64,000 nt of DNA from an uncultured Paracoccaceae bacterium. Its GTDB lineage: Bacteria; Pseudomonadota; Alphaproteobacteria; Rhodobacterales; Rhodobacteraceae. Position numbers and translations under genes: made by a program. Shown here piece after piece: positions 28,882 to 37,658 of the stretch. The notes beneath the pieces were generated by a model. The model saw nothing but the letters and a program-made list of their open reading frames with translations, had not been told where the DNA came from and made no database searches. Within the stretch, counting starts at the first letter, position 1. The number at the start of each line of letters is the position of its first letter. The stretch spans positions 1 through 64,000 of the forward strand of contig CANLEQ010000001.1 of assembly GCA_947489705.1 (NCBI GenBank), in the 5' to 3' direction.

Positions 28882-29612
28882 TCCGATACGCCCTGATTAC
28901 GCTTTGCGTGGGTGCGATGACCCTTCCCGCCTGCGGCCGGCTCAAGGATGTCGGCCAGGCGCCCGAGCTGACCCCGGTCGAGAGCAGCGCCGAAGTCACC
29001 GCCATGCGCAGCCCCGGCCTGCCGCGGTTCCTTGAGCCCGAGCGCACGGTGGACCAGGCCTCGCTCTGGACCGGCCAGCGCGGCTCGCTGCTCGGCAATC
29101 GCCGGGCCGAGACGCGGGGCGACATCGTCACCGTGGTCATCGAGATCGACGACAGCGCCGAGTTCCAGAACACGTCCGAGCGGTCGCGGTCCGGCTCGGA
29201 GAACATGGGCGTGCCGCAATTCTTCGGCATCCCGCAGCGCATCGACAAGTCCCTGCCCGAAGGCGCGAGCATGGCCGACGCCGTCTCCGCCAATTCCAGC
29301 AGCGCCAGCGCCGGCGACGGGTCTGTCCGCCGCAACGAGCAGCTGACCCTGCGCGTCGCGGCCACCGTGACCGACGTGCTCAGCAACGGTGCGCTCGCCA
29401 TCGAGGGTCGCCAGGAAGTGCGCGTGAACTTCGAGGTCCGCGAACTCATCGTCACCGGCTTCGTCCGTCCCGAGGACATTTCGCGCCAGAACCAGGTCAA
29501 TTACGACAAGATCGCCGCGGCACGGATCTCCTATGGCGGCCGTGGCCAGATCACCGACGTCCAGCAGCCGCGCTACGGCCAGCAGGTCGCCGACATCCTG
29601 CTGCCGTTCTGA
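28878..29612 (+). CDS. flgH: Flagellar L-ring protein FlgH
   Basis: Outer-membrane lipoprotein that forms the L ring bushing. The signal peptide ends in a lipobox LPAC with Cys near residue 18. The body has SLWTGQRGSLLGNRRAETRGDIVTVVI (about residues 64-90), GDGSVRRNEQLTLRVAATVTDVLSNGALAIEG, and the C-terminal GRGQITDVQQPRYGQQVADILLPF. At 244 residues it is complete. It overlaps flgA by 4 bp. Confidence 0.96.
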   Translation: MIRYALITLCVGAMTLPACGRLKDVGQAPELTPVESSAEVTAMRSPGLPRFLEPERTVDQASLWTGQRGSLLGNRRAETRGDIVTVVIEIDDSAEFQNTSERSRSGSENMGVPQFFGIPQRIDKSLPEGASMADAVSANSSSASAGDGSVRRNEQLTLRVAATVTDVLSNGALAIEGRQEVRVNFEVRELIVTGFVRPEDISRQNQVNYDKIAAARISYGGRGQITDVQQPRYGQQVADILLPF

Positions 29613-29624
29613 GGAGGTCCTGAC

Positions 29625-30149
29625 ATGCTGATGAAGCTCATTCCCCTCGCCCTCGCCCTCGCGGGTCTCGGCGCCGGCGTCGGCGCGGGCATCGCGCTCA
29701 AGCCCGACGCGGAGCCCGCCCTCGCATCGGCCGAGCCCGGCCCCTGCGGCGAGGATCCCAACGCCGCGCACGAATCCGCGGATGCCGGTCACGACACGGG
29801 ATCCGACCACGGTTCGAGCTCGGATTCGGAATTCATCACGCTCGACGATCAGTTCGTGATCCCGGTCGTCGAGGGCGACAAGGTCAAGTCGCTCGTGGTG
29901 ATGAGCCTCACGCTCGAAGTGGGCGAAGGTCTGCGCAAGAGCGTCAGCGACCGGATGCCCAAGCTGCGCGACGGGTTCCTGCGCGTCATGCTCGATCACG
30001 CCAATGTCGGCGGGTTCGACGGCGCCTTCACCGCCAACGGCTCGATGGAATCGCTGCGCCGCGGCTTCGTCGAGACCGCACGGGCGCAATTCCCGACCGG
30101 GATCCGCGATGTCCTCGTGCTCGACATCAACCGGCAGGACATGGGCTGA
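29625..30149 (+). CDS. FliL-like basal body-associated protein
   Basis: 174-residue protein with one N-terminal membrane anchor (LIPLALALAGLGAGVGAGIAL), an Asp/His/Ser-rich linker, and a FliL-like periplasmic domain (EFITLDDQFVIPVVEGDKVKSLVVMSLTLEV). The final segment is shorter and different from canonical FliL. A GAGGTCC ribosome-binding site precedes the ATG. It closes the flgB operon and is followed by a strong terminator. A second, more canonical FliL lies at 38785-39282, so the two probably have different roles at the motor. Confidence 0.75.
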   Translation: MLMKLIPLALALAGLGAGVGAGIALKPDAEPALASAEPGPCGEDPNAAHESADAGHDTGSDHGSSSDSEFITLDDQFVIPVVEGDKVKSLVVMSLTLEVGEGLRKSVSDRMPKLRDGFLRVMLDHANVGGFDGAFTANGSMESLRRGFVETARAQFPTGIRDVLVLDINRQDMG

Positions 30150-30181
30150 CCCCCTTCCCCGGGGCACCCGAGATCAAAAAG

Positions 30182-30214
30182 AAGGCCCGCCTCTTTGCGC
30201 GAGAGGCGGGCCTT
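30182..30214. terminator. Bidirectional terminator between the two flagellar operons
   Basis: AAGGCCCGCCTCT (30182-30194) pairs perfectly with AGAGGCGGGCCTT (30202-30214) around a 7-base loop. A tract of A residues lies on the left and T residues on the right, so it can end both the plus-strand flgB operon and the minus-strand flhA-flhB operon. Confidence 0.92.
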
Positions 30215-30256
30215 TTCGCATCCTGGCCGCGTGCCGAGCGCCGCCCGGCGCGGGCT

Positions 30257-30607
30257 TCAGCGGCCCCTGGCAGGGGCCTTCGACAGCTTGTCGAGCACGT
30301 CTGAGCGTCCGAACGCCTTGCGGGCCAGCCGCAGCGCCTCCTCGTGGGTCACCCGCAGGGCGGCCAGCTGGGCGAGCTTGCGGCGCAGCTGATCCTCGGT
30401 CCAGCCCATCCAGGCGACATCCGCCCCGCTCAGCCGCGCCGCGTCGAGCGCTCCGTCGGCCACGCGGCCGTCGCGCGCCGTGCGCAGACGCGCGATGTCG
30501 GCTTCGAGCCGCCCCATATGGGCCATGATCTTCTCGACCTTGGCAAGCTCGCGGTCCCGGACCAGACCGGCCAGCCCCACCATCTCGTTCAATCGATCGT
30601 TCTTCAT
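30257..30607 (-). CDS. FliJ-like coiled-coil flagellar protein
   Basis: 116-residue helical protein without a signal peptide. Heptad-rich stretches LAKVEKIMAHMGRLEADIARLRTA and WTEDQLRRKLAQLAALRVTHEEALRLARKAFGR cover most of it. Length and helix layout suit FliJ, the export-stalk protein that works with FliI and FlhA, but identity is too low to be sure. It overlaps flhB by 4 bp and is the last gene of the fliL-motA-flhA-fliR-flhB operon. No other fliJ candidate is in the window. Confidence 0.55.
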   Translation of the reverse strand: MKNDRLNEMVGLAGLVRDRELAKVEKIMAHMGRLEADIARLRTARDGRVADGALDAARLSGADVAWMGWTEDQLRRKLAQLAALRVTHEEALRLARKAFGRSDVLDKLSKAPARGR

Positions 30608-31686
30608 CGCTCGGCCGCCTTTCTGCGCATCTCTTCGGCGAACCGGATCGCCACCGCCACCGGGCCGAAATGCTCGGCTCGGATCTCCTCGCCGATCTCG
30701 ACGGTCGCGTGCATCGCCCGCGTGGTGGGCGGATCGCTGTGGATCGGAACGCCCGCCGCCTCGGCCGCCTCGCGGATCCGCCGCGCGACCTCGTCGACGC
30801 CCTTGGCCACGCAGACCGGCGCCCCCGGCGCGTCGCGCGACCATTTGAGCGCGACGGCGTAATGCGTGGGGTTGACCAGCACGACGGAAGCTTCGGGAAC
30901 CGCGGCCAGCATCGAGTTCATCGCGATCTCGTAGCCGCGCTGGCGGCGTTGCTGCTTGGCATGGGGGTCGCCCTCGCTCTGCTTGTGCTCGTCCTTCATG
31001 TCCTGGTGGGACATGCGGTTCTTGCGCATATGCTCGGCGCGCTGCCAGAAGAAGTCGATGCCGCCGATGCAGATCGAGATCAGCAGGACGAGCCCCATGA
31101 ACGAGACCGCGAGCTCCAGGAGCAATCCCACGACCGGCCCCGGCGACAGCGCCACAGAGGCCAGGATCACCGGCATCCTCGCACTCAGGAACCAGATCAG
31201 GATGACGGCATAGATCAGCAGCTTGACGGTCGATTTGCCGAATTCGAACAGGCCGTTGCGCCCGAACTTGTTCTTGAAGTTCGACAGGATCGAGATGCGG
31301 TTGAGCTTGGGCTGCAGCTTGCTGCCCGTGACCGTCAGCGCCTGCTGCGCCACCACCGACACGAGCGCCATGACCAGCGGCAGGAACGCCCAGGGCGCCA
31401 TCGACCCGCCCACGTCGAGCAGCAGTGTCCCGAGCAACGTCGCGCCGCCGCCGCGGTCGATTTCGGCGGCGAGCGGCACGGATTGCACCAGCATGGTCGA
31501 CAAGGTGGCCCCCATCGAGCTGAGCGAATACGCCCCCGCGCCGAAGGCCGCCAGCAGCAGGCCCGCATAGCTTCCGGTCGTGATGAGATCCGCCGATCGC
31601 GGGACCTCGCCCTTCTTGCGGGCATCGTCGAGCTTCTTCTGGCTGGCCTCGTGCTGCTTGTCGTCGTCGTCCTGCTCGTCGCTCAT
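30604..31686 (-). CDS. flhB: Flagellar export switch protein FlhB
   Basis: Membrane protein of 360 residues that sets substrate specificity of the export gate. Four membrane helices occupy about residues 35-215. The cytoplasmic domain has the self-cleavage motif in VVLVNPTHYAVALKW near residue 270. The N-terminus has the usual charged EASQKKLDDARKKGEVPRS. It overlaps fliR at its start by 4 bp and the FliJ-like gene at its end by 4 bp. Confidence 0.97.
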   Translation of the reverse strand: MSDEQDDDDKQHEASQKKLDDARKKGEVPRSADLITTGSYAGLLLAAFGAGAYSLSSMGATLSTMLVQSVPLAAEIDRGGGATLLGTLLLDVGGSMAPWAFLPLVMALVSVVAQQALTVTGSKLQPKLNRISILSNFKNKFGRNGLFEFGKSTVKLLIYAVILIWFLSARMPVILASVALSPGPVVGLLLELAVSFMGLVLLISICIGGIDFFWQRAEHMRKNRMSHQDMKDEHKQSEGDPHAKQQRRQRGYEIAMNSMLAAVPEASVVLVNPTHYAVALKWSRDAPGAPVCVAKGVDEVARRIREAAEAAGVPIHSDPPTTRAMHATVEIGEEIRAEHFGPVAVAIRFAEEMRRKAAER

Positions 31687-32456
31687 CGGGCGGCCCCCGT
31701 CGGATCGGCAAGGAACGCGTCCATCACCGAAAGCCAGACCTGCAGGACGAACGGCGTGGAGAGCGCGAGGACGATCAGACCGCCGGCGGTGATCGCCGGC
31801 GCCCCGACGAACGACACCATGAGCTGCGGCATCGCCCGGTTGATGACGCCGAGCGCCAGGTTGTAGATGAGGGACATGATCACGAACGGCGCCGCGAGCG
31901 TGAACCCCAGCGCAAACGCCTTGGCCGTCCGCTCGACCCCCCAGGACAGGAAATCCGAAGCCTCCGGCCAGCGCCCCGGCGGCAGCAGCTCGTAGGAATA
32001 GATGATGAGCTGCGCGACCTTGACGTGCAGCCCCGACATCACGGCGAGCGTCAGCCCGGCCAGGACCATCACATGGCCGATCGCCGGTTGCGGATCGATG
32101 GCCTGCCCGCCGAGGATCTGCGCCAGCGACACGCTCTGCGCCGCGATCGAACCCGCGATCGACAGCGCCATCACGAAGAGCCGCAGCGTCGCGCCGAGGG
32201 CGAGCCCGATCACCACCTCGGTCCCCCCTTCGGCAAAGAGGTTGTCGAGCGGCACATCAGGCAGGATCGGCACGATCGCCGGCGCGGTGACGAGGGTGAA
32301 GGCCAGCGCAAGGACCAGCTTGACCCGTGTCGGCACCATCCGCTCTCCGAACCCCGGCAGCAGCGCCATCACCGCGCCCACCCGTAGAAAGACGTAGAAT
32401 CCGGCCGTGAAATTCACCCCGACGAGTTCCGTCAGCGCGGTCAGGCCCTGGATCAT
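31683..32456 (-). CDS. fliR: Flagellar export gate protein FliR
   Basis: 257-residue membrane protein of the FliPQR gate. The start at 32456 gives MIQGLTALTELVGVNF. It has about six hydrophobic segments and the conserved MALLPGFGERMVPTRVKLVLALA and AGSIAAQSVSLAQI regions. It overlaps flhA by 4 bp upstream and flhB by 4 bp downstream, so FlhA, FliR and FlhB are made from one coupled message. Confidence 0.96.
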   Translation of the reverse strand: MIQGLTALTELVGVNFTAGFYVFLRVGAVMALLPGFGERMVPTRVKLVLALAFTLVTAPAIVPILPDVPLDNLFAEGGTEVVIGLALGATLRLFVMALSIAGSIAAQSVSLAQILGGQAIDPQPAIGHVMVLAGLTLAVMSGLHVKVAQLIIYSYELLPPGRWPEASDFLSWGVERTAKAFALGFTLAAPFVIMSLIYNLALGVINRAMPQLMVSFVGAPAITAGGLIVLALSTPFVLQVWLSVMDAFLADPTGAAR

Positions 32457-34534
32457 GCGGCCACGACGCCGACGAGCGCCGGCTGCGAATCGGTTCCGAG
32501 CTCCTCGAAGCTCAGGACGGGGTTGGCGATGCCGCGCGCCGACAGGACCATCCGGAGGAACCGGCGCCGGCGCGACGACGTGACGACAGCCGCGAAGACG
32601 CCCTCGCTCGACACCTCGCCCAGCCGCTCGGCCGCGTTCCTCGCAAGCCGGTTGAAATCGTCGGGCGGCAGCGCGACGTTCATGCCGGTCTCGTCGCCGT
32701 CGAGGTGATGCGCCGCGAAGACCTGCTCCCATTCGGGCGCGAGCTGCACGAGCGGGATGGTGCCGTCGTCGCGCTTGAGTTCGGCCACCATCTGGAAGCC
32801 CAGCCTCTGGCGCACGGCCTCGCAGATGCCTTCGGTGGTCGCGTTGCCCCCCCGGCTGGCCGCGATCGTCTCGAGGATCAGCGGCAGGTTGCGGATCGAC
32901 ACGCGCTCTTCGAGCAGAAGACGCAGCACCGCCAGCAGAAGCTCCATCGGCACCTTGTCGGGGATCAGGCTGTCGACCAGCTTGCGGTTGGCCTGCGCGC
33001 GGTTGGCGTCGCTCAGTTCCACGAATTCGTCCAGCAGCCGGCGCAGCGCCTTCAGCGTCAGCAGCCGCGGGAAATCCCGCTTGATGACTTCGAGCAGATG
33101 CGTCGCGAGAACCTCGGGCGCCGTCACGATGGTCACGCCGGACATGGCGAGGTCGTCCTGGTTGCCCGCGTCGAGCCACCGGGCCGGGGCCCCGTAGACC
33201 GGTTCGCTCACGTCGCTGCCGGCGGGCAGATCCGGGATACCGTCCGAAAGCAGCGCCAGGACCTGATTGGGGCGCAGGCGGTCGCGCACCCGCTCCACGC
33301 CCTGGATGCGGATGATGTAGGTTCCGTCGGACAGCGACGCGTCGTCGGTCAGCCGGATCTCGGGCAGGATCAGGCCGTAGCGTGCGGCGACATGCTGGCG
33401 CATGTTGCCGATCCGCGCGTCGAGCCCGCTCGCCGGGTCGAGCACCATCGGCACGAGGTCGGCCGCGAATTCGAGGTGAATATCGTCGAGATCGAGGATG
33501 TCGCCCATGCGCGGCTTCGCGGGGCCGGCCTCGTCGGAGGGCGTGGCGAGGGCCGTCTCCTCGGCGGGGGGCCGCTTCGACGCGCGCCAGCCCGCATAGC
33601 CGAGCGCCATCGCGCCCAGCATGAAGGGCACGAACGGCAAACCCGGCACCAGCGCGAAGAGCCCCATCAGGACCGCGACCGTGATCAGCGCCGAGGGATG
33701 CTTGCTGAGCTGGCTGAACATGGCCAGATCGGTCGATCCCGTCGACCCGCCGCGTGCGAGCAGCAGCGCCGAGGCGATCGAGATGATGACCGCGGGGATC
33801 TGCGTGACCAGCCCGTCGCCCACGGTCAGGATCGCGTAGGTCTCGAACGCGGTGCCGATCGGCATGCCGTGGATGGTGATCCCGATGATCAGCCCCATGA
33901 CGAGGTTCAGCATCGTGATCATCAGGCCGGCGACGGCATCGCCCTTGACGAATTTCGACGCCCCGTCGAGCGATCCGAAGAACGTGGTCTCCTGCTGCTC
34001 GGTCTCGCGGCGGTGCTTGGCCTCGGCATGGTCGATGGCCCCCGCGCTCATGTCGGCGTCGATGGCGAGCTGCTTGCCGGGCATCGCGTCGAGCGCGAAC
34101 CGCGCGCCCACCTCGGCCATCCGCGCGGCGCCCTTGGTGATGACGATGAAGTTGACGATCAGCAGCACGCCGAAGACCACAAGCCCGATGAGAAGGCTGC
34201 CGCCCATCACGAAGAGCGCGAAGCCCTCGATCACCTGCCCCGCGGCCCCGATGCCGGTATGGCCCTCGCCGATGATGAGCTTGGTCGACGACACGTTGAG
34301 CGACAGCCGCAGCATCAGCGAGGCCAGCAGGATCGTCGGGAACGCCGAGAAGTCGAGCGGCCGCTCGATGAAGAGCGTGGTGGTGAACATCAGGATGGCG
34401 ATGCCGAACGATGCGGCAAGGCCCACGTCCAGCACCCAGGACGGCACGGGCAGGATCATCATGACGATGACCGCCATCAGTGCCAGCGCGAGCAGGATCG
34501 TGGGCTGGAACAGGGTCTGCAGCGAGATTTTCAT
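32453..34534 (-). CDS. flhA: Flagellar export gate protein FlhA
   Basis: 693-residue export gate subunit with about eight membrane helices in the first half and a large cytoplasmic ring-forming half. The start at 34534 (MKISLQTLFQPTILLALALM) is the normal one. The conserved FHIPEP-type loop region is seen as LMLRLSLNVSSTKLIIGEGHTG and VITKGAARMAEVGARFALDAMPGKQLAIDAD (about residues 140-170). It is preceded by a 45-codon ORF whose stop overlaps its ATG (ATGA). Confidence 0.97.
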   Translation of the reverse strand: MKISLQTLFQPTILLALALMAVIVMMILPVPSWVLDVGLAASFGIAILMFTTTLFIERPLDFSAFPTILLASLMLRLSLNVSSTKLIIGEGHTGIGAAGQVIEGFALFVMGGSLLIGLVVFGVLLIVNFIVITKGAARMAEVGARFALDAMPGKQLAIDADMSAGAIDHAEAKHRRETEQQETTFFGSLDGASKFVKGDAVAGLMITMLNLVMGLIIGITIHGMPIGTAFETYAILTVGDGLVTQIPAVIISIASALLLARGGSTGSTDLAMFSQLSKHPSALITVAVLMGLFALVPGLPFVPFMLGAMALGYAGWRASKRPPAEETALATPSDEAGPAKPRMGDILDLDDIHLEFAADLVPMVLDPASGLDARIGNMRQHVAARYGLILPEIRLTDDASLSDGTYIIRIQGVERVRDRLRPNQVLALLSDGIPDLPAGSDVSEPVYGAPARWLDAGNQDDLAMSGVTIVTAPEVLATHLLEVIKRDFPRLLTLKALRRLLDEFVELSDANRAQANRKLVDSLIPDKVPMELLLAVLRLLLEERVSIRNLPLILETIAASRGGNATTEGICEAVRQRLGFQMVAELKRDDGTIPLVQLAPEWEQVFAAHHLDGDETGMNVALPPDDFNRLARNAAERLGEVSSEGVFAAVVTSSRRRRFLRMVLSARGIANPVLSFEELGTDSQPALVGVVAA

Positions 34535-34668
34535 GCCCGCGCCCCCGGAGCGGATCCGGCCGGCGCGGACAGCACCTCTCCAAAGCCCGGGGCGGCCGAC
34601 CGGCACCGCCGGTCGCGGCCCGCAGCGGGGCCTGCCGCAACGGCCAGGGGCTTCGCGTTCACGCGCAT
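34531..34668 (-). CDS. Small ORF translationally coupled to flhA
   Basis: 45 codons, beginning MRVNAKPLAVAAGPAAGRD and rich in Ala, Arg and Gly. An AAGGAG ribosome-binding site stands seven bases before the ATG, better than the site directly in front of flhA, and its TGA overlaps the flhA ATG. I recognise no family. It might be a coupling leader that sets flhA translation, or a small flagellar protein; the internal GFGEVLSAPA segment faintly recalls export substrates. No signal peptide or membrane helix is evident. Confidence 0.5.
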   Translation of the reverse strand: MRVNAKPLAVAAGPAAGRDRRCRSAAPGFGEVLSAPAGSAPGARA

Positions 34669-34720
34669 GGACAGCTCCTTCTGAAGCTCGGGATTTCGTC
34701 CGTTTGCTACGCCCAAGCCC

Positions 34721-34735
34721 TTACCAAAGCGTTGC
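34721..34735. promoter_or_regulatory. CtrA-like box upstream of the flhA small ORF
   Basis: TTAC (34721-34724), seven bases, TTGC (34732-34735), with a GANTC site at 34737. It lies in the 78-bp gap before the small ORF and flhA and suggests an internal promoter there. Confidence 0.35.
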
Positions 34736-34746
34736 CGAATCAGGGC

Positions 34747-36768
34747 TCATTCGGACAAAAGTTGATCGAGCTCGGCGCGCAGATCCGCCGTGCCCGAGAT
34801 CAGGTCCATCGCCCTCGACACTTCGGGGCTCGGCCCCGGCAACAGCGCCGGCGGCGCATCGTCGGAGCCGGTTTCGTCCTGCGGGGCCGGCTCCTCGGCG
34901 ACCAGGCGCGACCGCACGGCCTCGACCTCGTCGCCCTCGAGCCCCGCAAGATAGGACCTCGCGACATCGGCCTTGCCGGCATCCGAGGCGATCTCGGCGC
35001 GCAGGATCCGCTCGGGGGGCGTGGGAATGTCGCGCGACGCGTCGATCACCGTCTCGGCCTGTTTCCACAGGCTCTGCTCCCGCAATCTGCGCGCGATGCC
35101 GAGCCGGATCTCCGGATCCTCGATGGGCCGCTCGACGAGCGGCACGGCCAGCCGCAGGAACTCCGCGTCGCCCTCGCTCTCGAGGACCTGCGCGAAGAGC
35201 TCGCGCTCGACCTCCTCGAACGGCCCGCGCGAGACGCGGCGCAGCCGGTCGAGCTCGGCGAAGGCCGCGGGGATGGCCGGCCGCGCGGCGATCGCCCGCA
35301 GCGTCGCGCGTTCGAGCTCGGCTCGCGCGGGATCCGCCGTCTCGAAGCTGAGCGCCAAGGCCTGATCGGTGGTCTCGACCGGCACCGCCTCGCCGCGCTC
35401 CAGCATCGAGGAGATGAGGAACGTCATCGCCTCGGCCGCGCGCGGCAACCGCTCCTCGACCACCGCCTCGAGACCGGCCTGGGAGGCCGCATTGCCCTCG
35501 CCCTCCCCGATCTTGGCCGCGACGAACGCGTCCTCGGACGACGAGACCGCGGGCTCGCGGCTGTAATCGTTGCGGACGGTGCGGGCTTCCTCGTCGAGGC
35601 CCGCATCGACGAACCGCTCGGCCAGATGCGGCCCCACATACCCGCGCAGCGGCATCGGAAGATCGAGGAAGCGGCGGATCGCGATGCGCGGATCCTCCAT
35701 CACCGGGCCATCCTCGGCCAGAAAGGCGAGCAGCGCCGCGTTGCTGTCGCAATCGATCTGCGAGGCGAACGCCGCGCTGCCGAGGCCCGCATCCATCGCC
35801 CGGGCGATCTCGATCAGGACCTGCCGGTCGGGCGTGTCCGACGGGCTGTCGGCCAGAACGGCGCGCGCTTCCGCCCCGAAGGTCAGGAACAGATACGCCC
35901 GCGCGACGTCGGCATAGGTCTCGCCGCTCTTGCGGTCGACCTCGCTCATCAGCTCGGGCATGAGGCCGCGCAGCCGCGCGAACGGATCGGCCTCGTCCCC
36001 CCATGCCGCAAAGTCGAACTTCGACGCGGGAAGGCAGCCGTCATGCTCGTCGGGCAGCGCGGCGCCAGGCCAGTCGCGGTCGATCTGCGTCTCCACGCGC
36101 ATGTTGGGATAGGGCGAATCGCCCAGATCGGGCACGAGCGGCGCCTCCTCCTCCCGCGCGACCGGTGCCGGCGGCGTCTCCGGCGCCCGTCCCGGCCGCA
36201 CCGGCACGTCGACGAGCCCCTGCGACGCGCCCCGGGCGAGCTGTTCGGTCATGGTCTTTCTGGCGGCCGTCAGGATCTCCGTGTTCTGGCGGCTCGCCTC
36301 GGCCGGATCGAGCGCCCGGCTGAGCGGTCCCGGCAAAAGCGCCGGCGGCTCCGGGAGCCGCAACGGATTGTCGGGGAAGAGCGCCGCACGCTCGGGCGCC
36401 GGGGCCGGGGCGCCGTCCGCCTCGCTGACGTCGATCACCACGCTGCCCGCGGCATTCTGGAAGGTGTCGATGTCGCACGCACAGCCGAGGGTCACGACCA
36501 GATCGCCGTTCCCGCCCGCCTCGATCCGGGCGACCCGCTCGCGCGAGATCCGGGTGAAGGCCTGGCTAAGGTCGTAGCCCGCCGCACCAGGCGCGGAGAG
36601 ACGGACGGTCGCCGCCTCCCTGTCGACGCTCCAGTCGGCACCCCGCGGAAGATCGACGGCGATGCGCGTGAAATCGCCATGTTCGCCGGTGCGCACCAGC
36701 GTCGATTGGGCATGTGCGGTCCCGAGCGGCAGACCGAGCGCCAGAAGGCTTGCGGCAAGCAGTTTCAT
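34747..36768 (-). CDS. Large periplasmic protein of the motor operon, function unknown
   Basis: 673-residue protein with a signal peptide (MKLLAASLLALGLPLGTAHA). The first 120 residues after it look like a small beta-rich domain (TLVRTGEHGDFTRIAVDLPRG, then VARIEAGGNGDLVVTLG), reminiscent of an AMIN-type domain. A Pro/Ala-rich linker follows. The rest is helical and acidic, with repeating A-x-x-L patterns that suggest TPR-like or other solenoid repeats, such as RLGIARRLREQSLWKQAETVI. The start overlaps motA's stop by 4 bp. Context implies a role around the motor or rod, but I recognise no characterised family. Confidence 0.7.
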   Translation of the reverse strand: MKLLAASLLALGLPLGTAHAQSTLVRTGEHGDFTRIAVDLPRGADWSVDREAATVRLSAPGAAGYDLSQAFTRISRERVARIEAGGNGDLVVTLGCACDIDTFQNAAGSVVIDVSEADGAPAPAPERAALFPDNPLRLPEPPALLPGPLSRALDPAEASRQNTEILTAARKTMTEQLARGASQGLVDVPVRPGRAPETPPAPVAREEEAPLVPDLGDSPYPNMRVETQIDRDWPGAALPDEHDGCLPASKFDFAAWGDEADPFARLRGLMPELMSEVDRKSGETYADVARAYLFLTFGAEARAVLADSPSDTPDRQVLIEIARAMDAGLGSAAFASQIDCDSNAALLAFLAEDGPVMEDPRIAIRRFLDLPMPLRGYVGPHLAERFVDAGLDEEARTVRNDYSREPAVSSSEDAFVAAKIGEGEGNAASQAGLEAVVEERLPRAAEAMTFLISSMLERGEAVPVETTDQALALSFETADPARAELERATLRAIAARPAIPAAFAELDRLRRVSRGPFEEVERELFAQVLESEGDAEFLRLAVPLVERPIEDPEIRLGIARRLREQSLWKQAETVIDASRDIPTPPERILRAEIASDAGKADVARSYLAGLEGDEVEAVRSRLVAEEPAPQDETGSDDAPPALLPGPSPEVSRAMDLISGTADLRAELDQLLSE

Positions 36769-37628
36769 GCGGCTCTTGCCTCCTTCAGCGCCTCTTCGAG
36801 CTCGTTGAAGCGGGGGCGGACATGGCCGGGGGCGTTCTGCCGCCCGACCTCGATACAGATGTTGGGGCTGTGATTGTGCATGTTCGCGACGAGGACCTCG
36901 CGGATCAGCTGGTAGAAATGCCCGTCCTCCTCGGCCACCGTCTTGAGCTTGGCCGCGATGGGTCCGACGAACCCGTAGGCGAGGAACACCCCGAGGAACG
37001 TCCCCACCAACGCGCCGCCGATCAGCTGGCCCAGCACTTCGGGGGGCTGATCGATCGAGCCCATCGTCTTGATGATGCCCAGCACGGCCGCCACGATCCC
37101 GAGGGCGGGCAGACCGTCCGCGACCGTCTGAAGCGCGTGGCTCGGGCCCAGCGAGTGATGGAAATGCGCGTCGAGCCGCTTTTCCAGCACTTCCTCGACC
37201 TGGTGCGGATCGTCGTAGTTCATCGAGGCGGACCGCAACGTGTCGCAGATGATCTCGACCGCCTCGTGATCGCCCTGGATCCGCGGATAGCGGCTGAAGA
37301 TCTCCGACGTGTCCGGCGCCTCGATATGTACCTCAAGATCGAGCGGTCCGGATTTGGCCATGCGGATCAACTCGAAGAGCAGGCACAGAAGGTCGCGGTA
37401 ATCGTCGCCGTGCCATTTCGGCCCCTTGAAGACGCGCCCCATATCCTTGAGCGTGTGCTTCATCGCGCTGGCGTCGTTCGACAGGATGAACGCGCCCGCC
37501 GCCGCCCCCAGGATCATCATCATCTCGAAGGGAAGCGCCTTGAGGATGATGCCCATCTTGCCGCCTGCCGCGAGATAGCCTCCGAAGACCATTCCCAGCA
37601 CGACGATGATTCCAACGATTCCGATCAT
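36765..37628 (-). CDS. motA: Flagellar motor stator protein MotA
   Basis: Proton-channel stator subunit that pushes on the rotor. The 287-residue protein has four membrane helices: two at the N-terminus (IVGIIVVLGMVFGGYLAAGG, MMILGAAAGAFILSN) and two near residues 165-215 (ALGIVAAVLGIIKTM, LIGGALVGTFLGVFLAYGFVGP). A cytoplasmic loop lies between the pairs. It lies between the motE-like gene and the periplasmic protein gene. Its partner motB is not in this window. Confidence 0.96.
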   Translation of the reverse strand: MIGIVGIIVVLGMVFGGYLAAGGKMGIILKALPFEMMMILGAAAGAFILSNDASAMKHTLKDMGRVFKGPKWHGDDYRDLLCLLFELIRMAKSGPLDLEVHIEAPDTSEIFSRYPRIQGDHEAVEIICDTLRSASMNYDDPHQVEEVLEKRLDAHFHHSLGPSHALQTVADGLPALGIVAAVLGIIKTMGSIDQPPEVLGQLIGGALVGTFLGVFLAYGFVGPIAAKLKTVAEEDGHFYQLIREVLVANMHNHSPNICIEVGRQNAPGHVRPRFNELEEALKEARAA

Positions 37629-37658
37629 GTTCTTTTTTCCGATATACTGTTACGCGGC

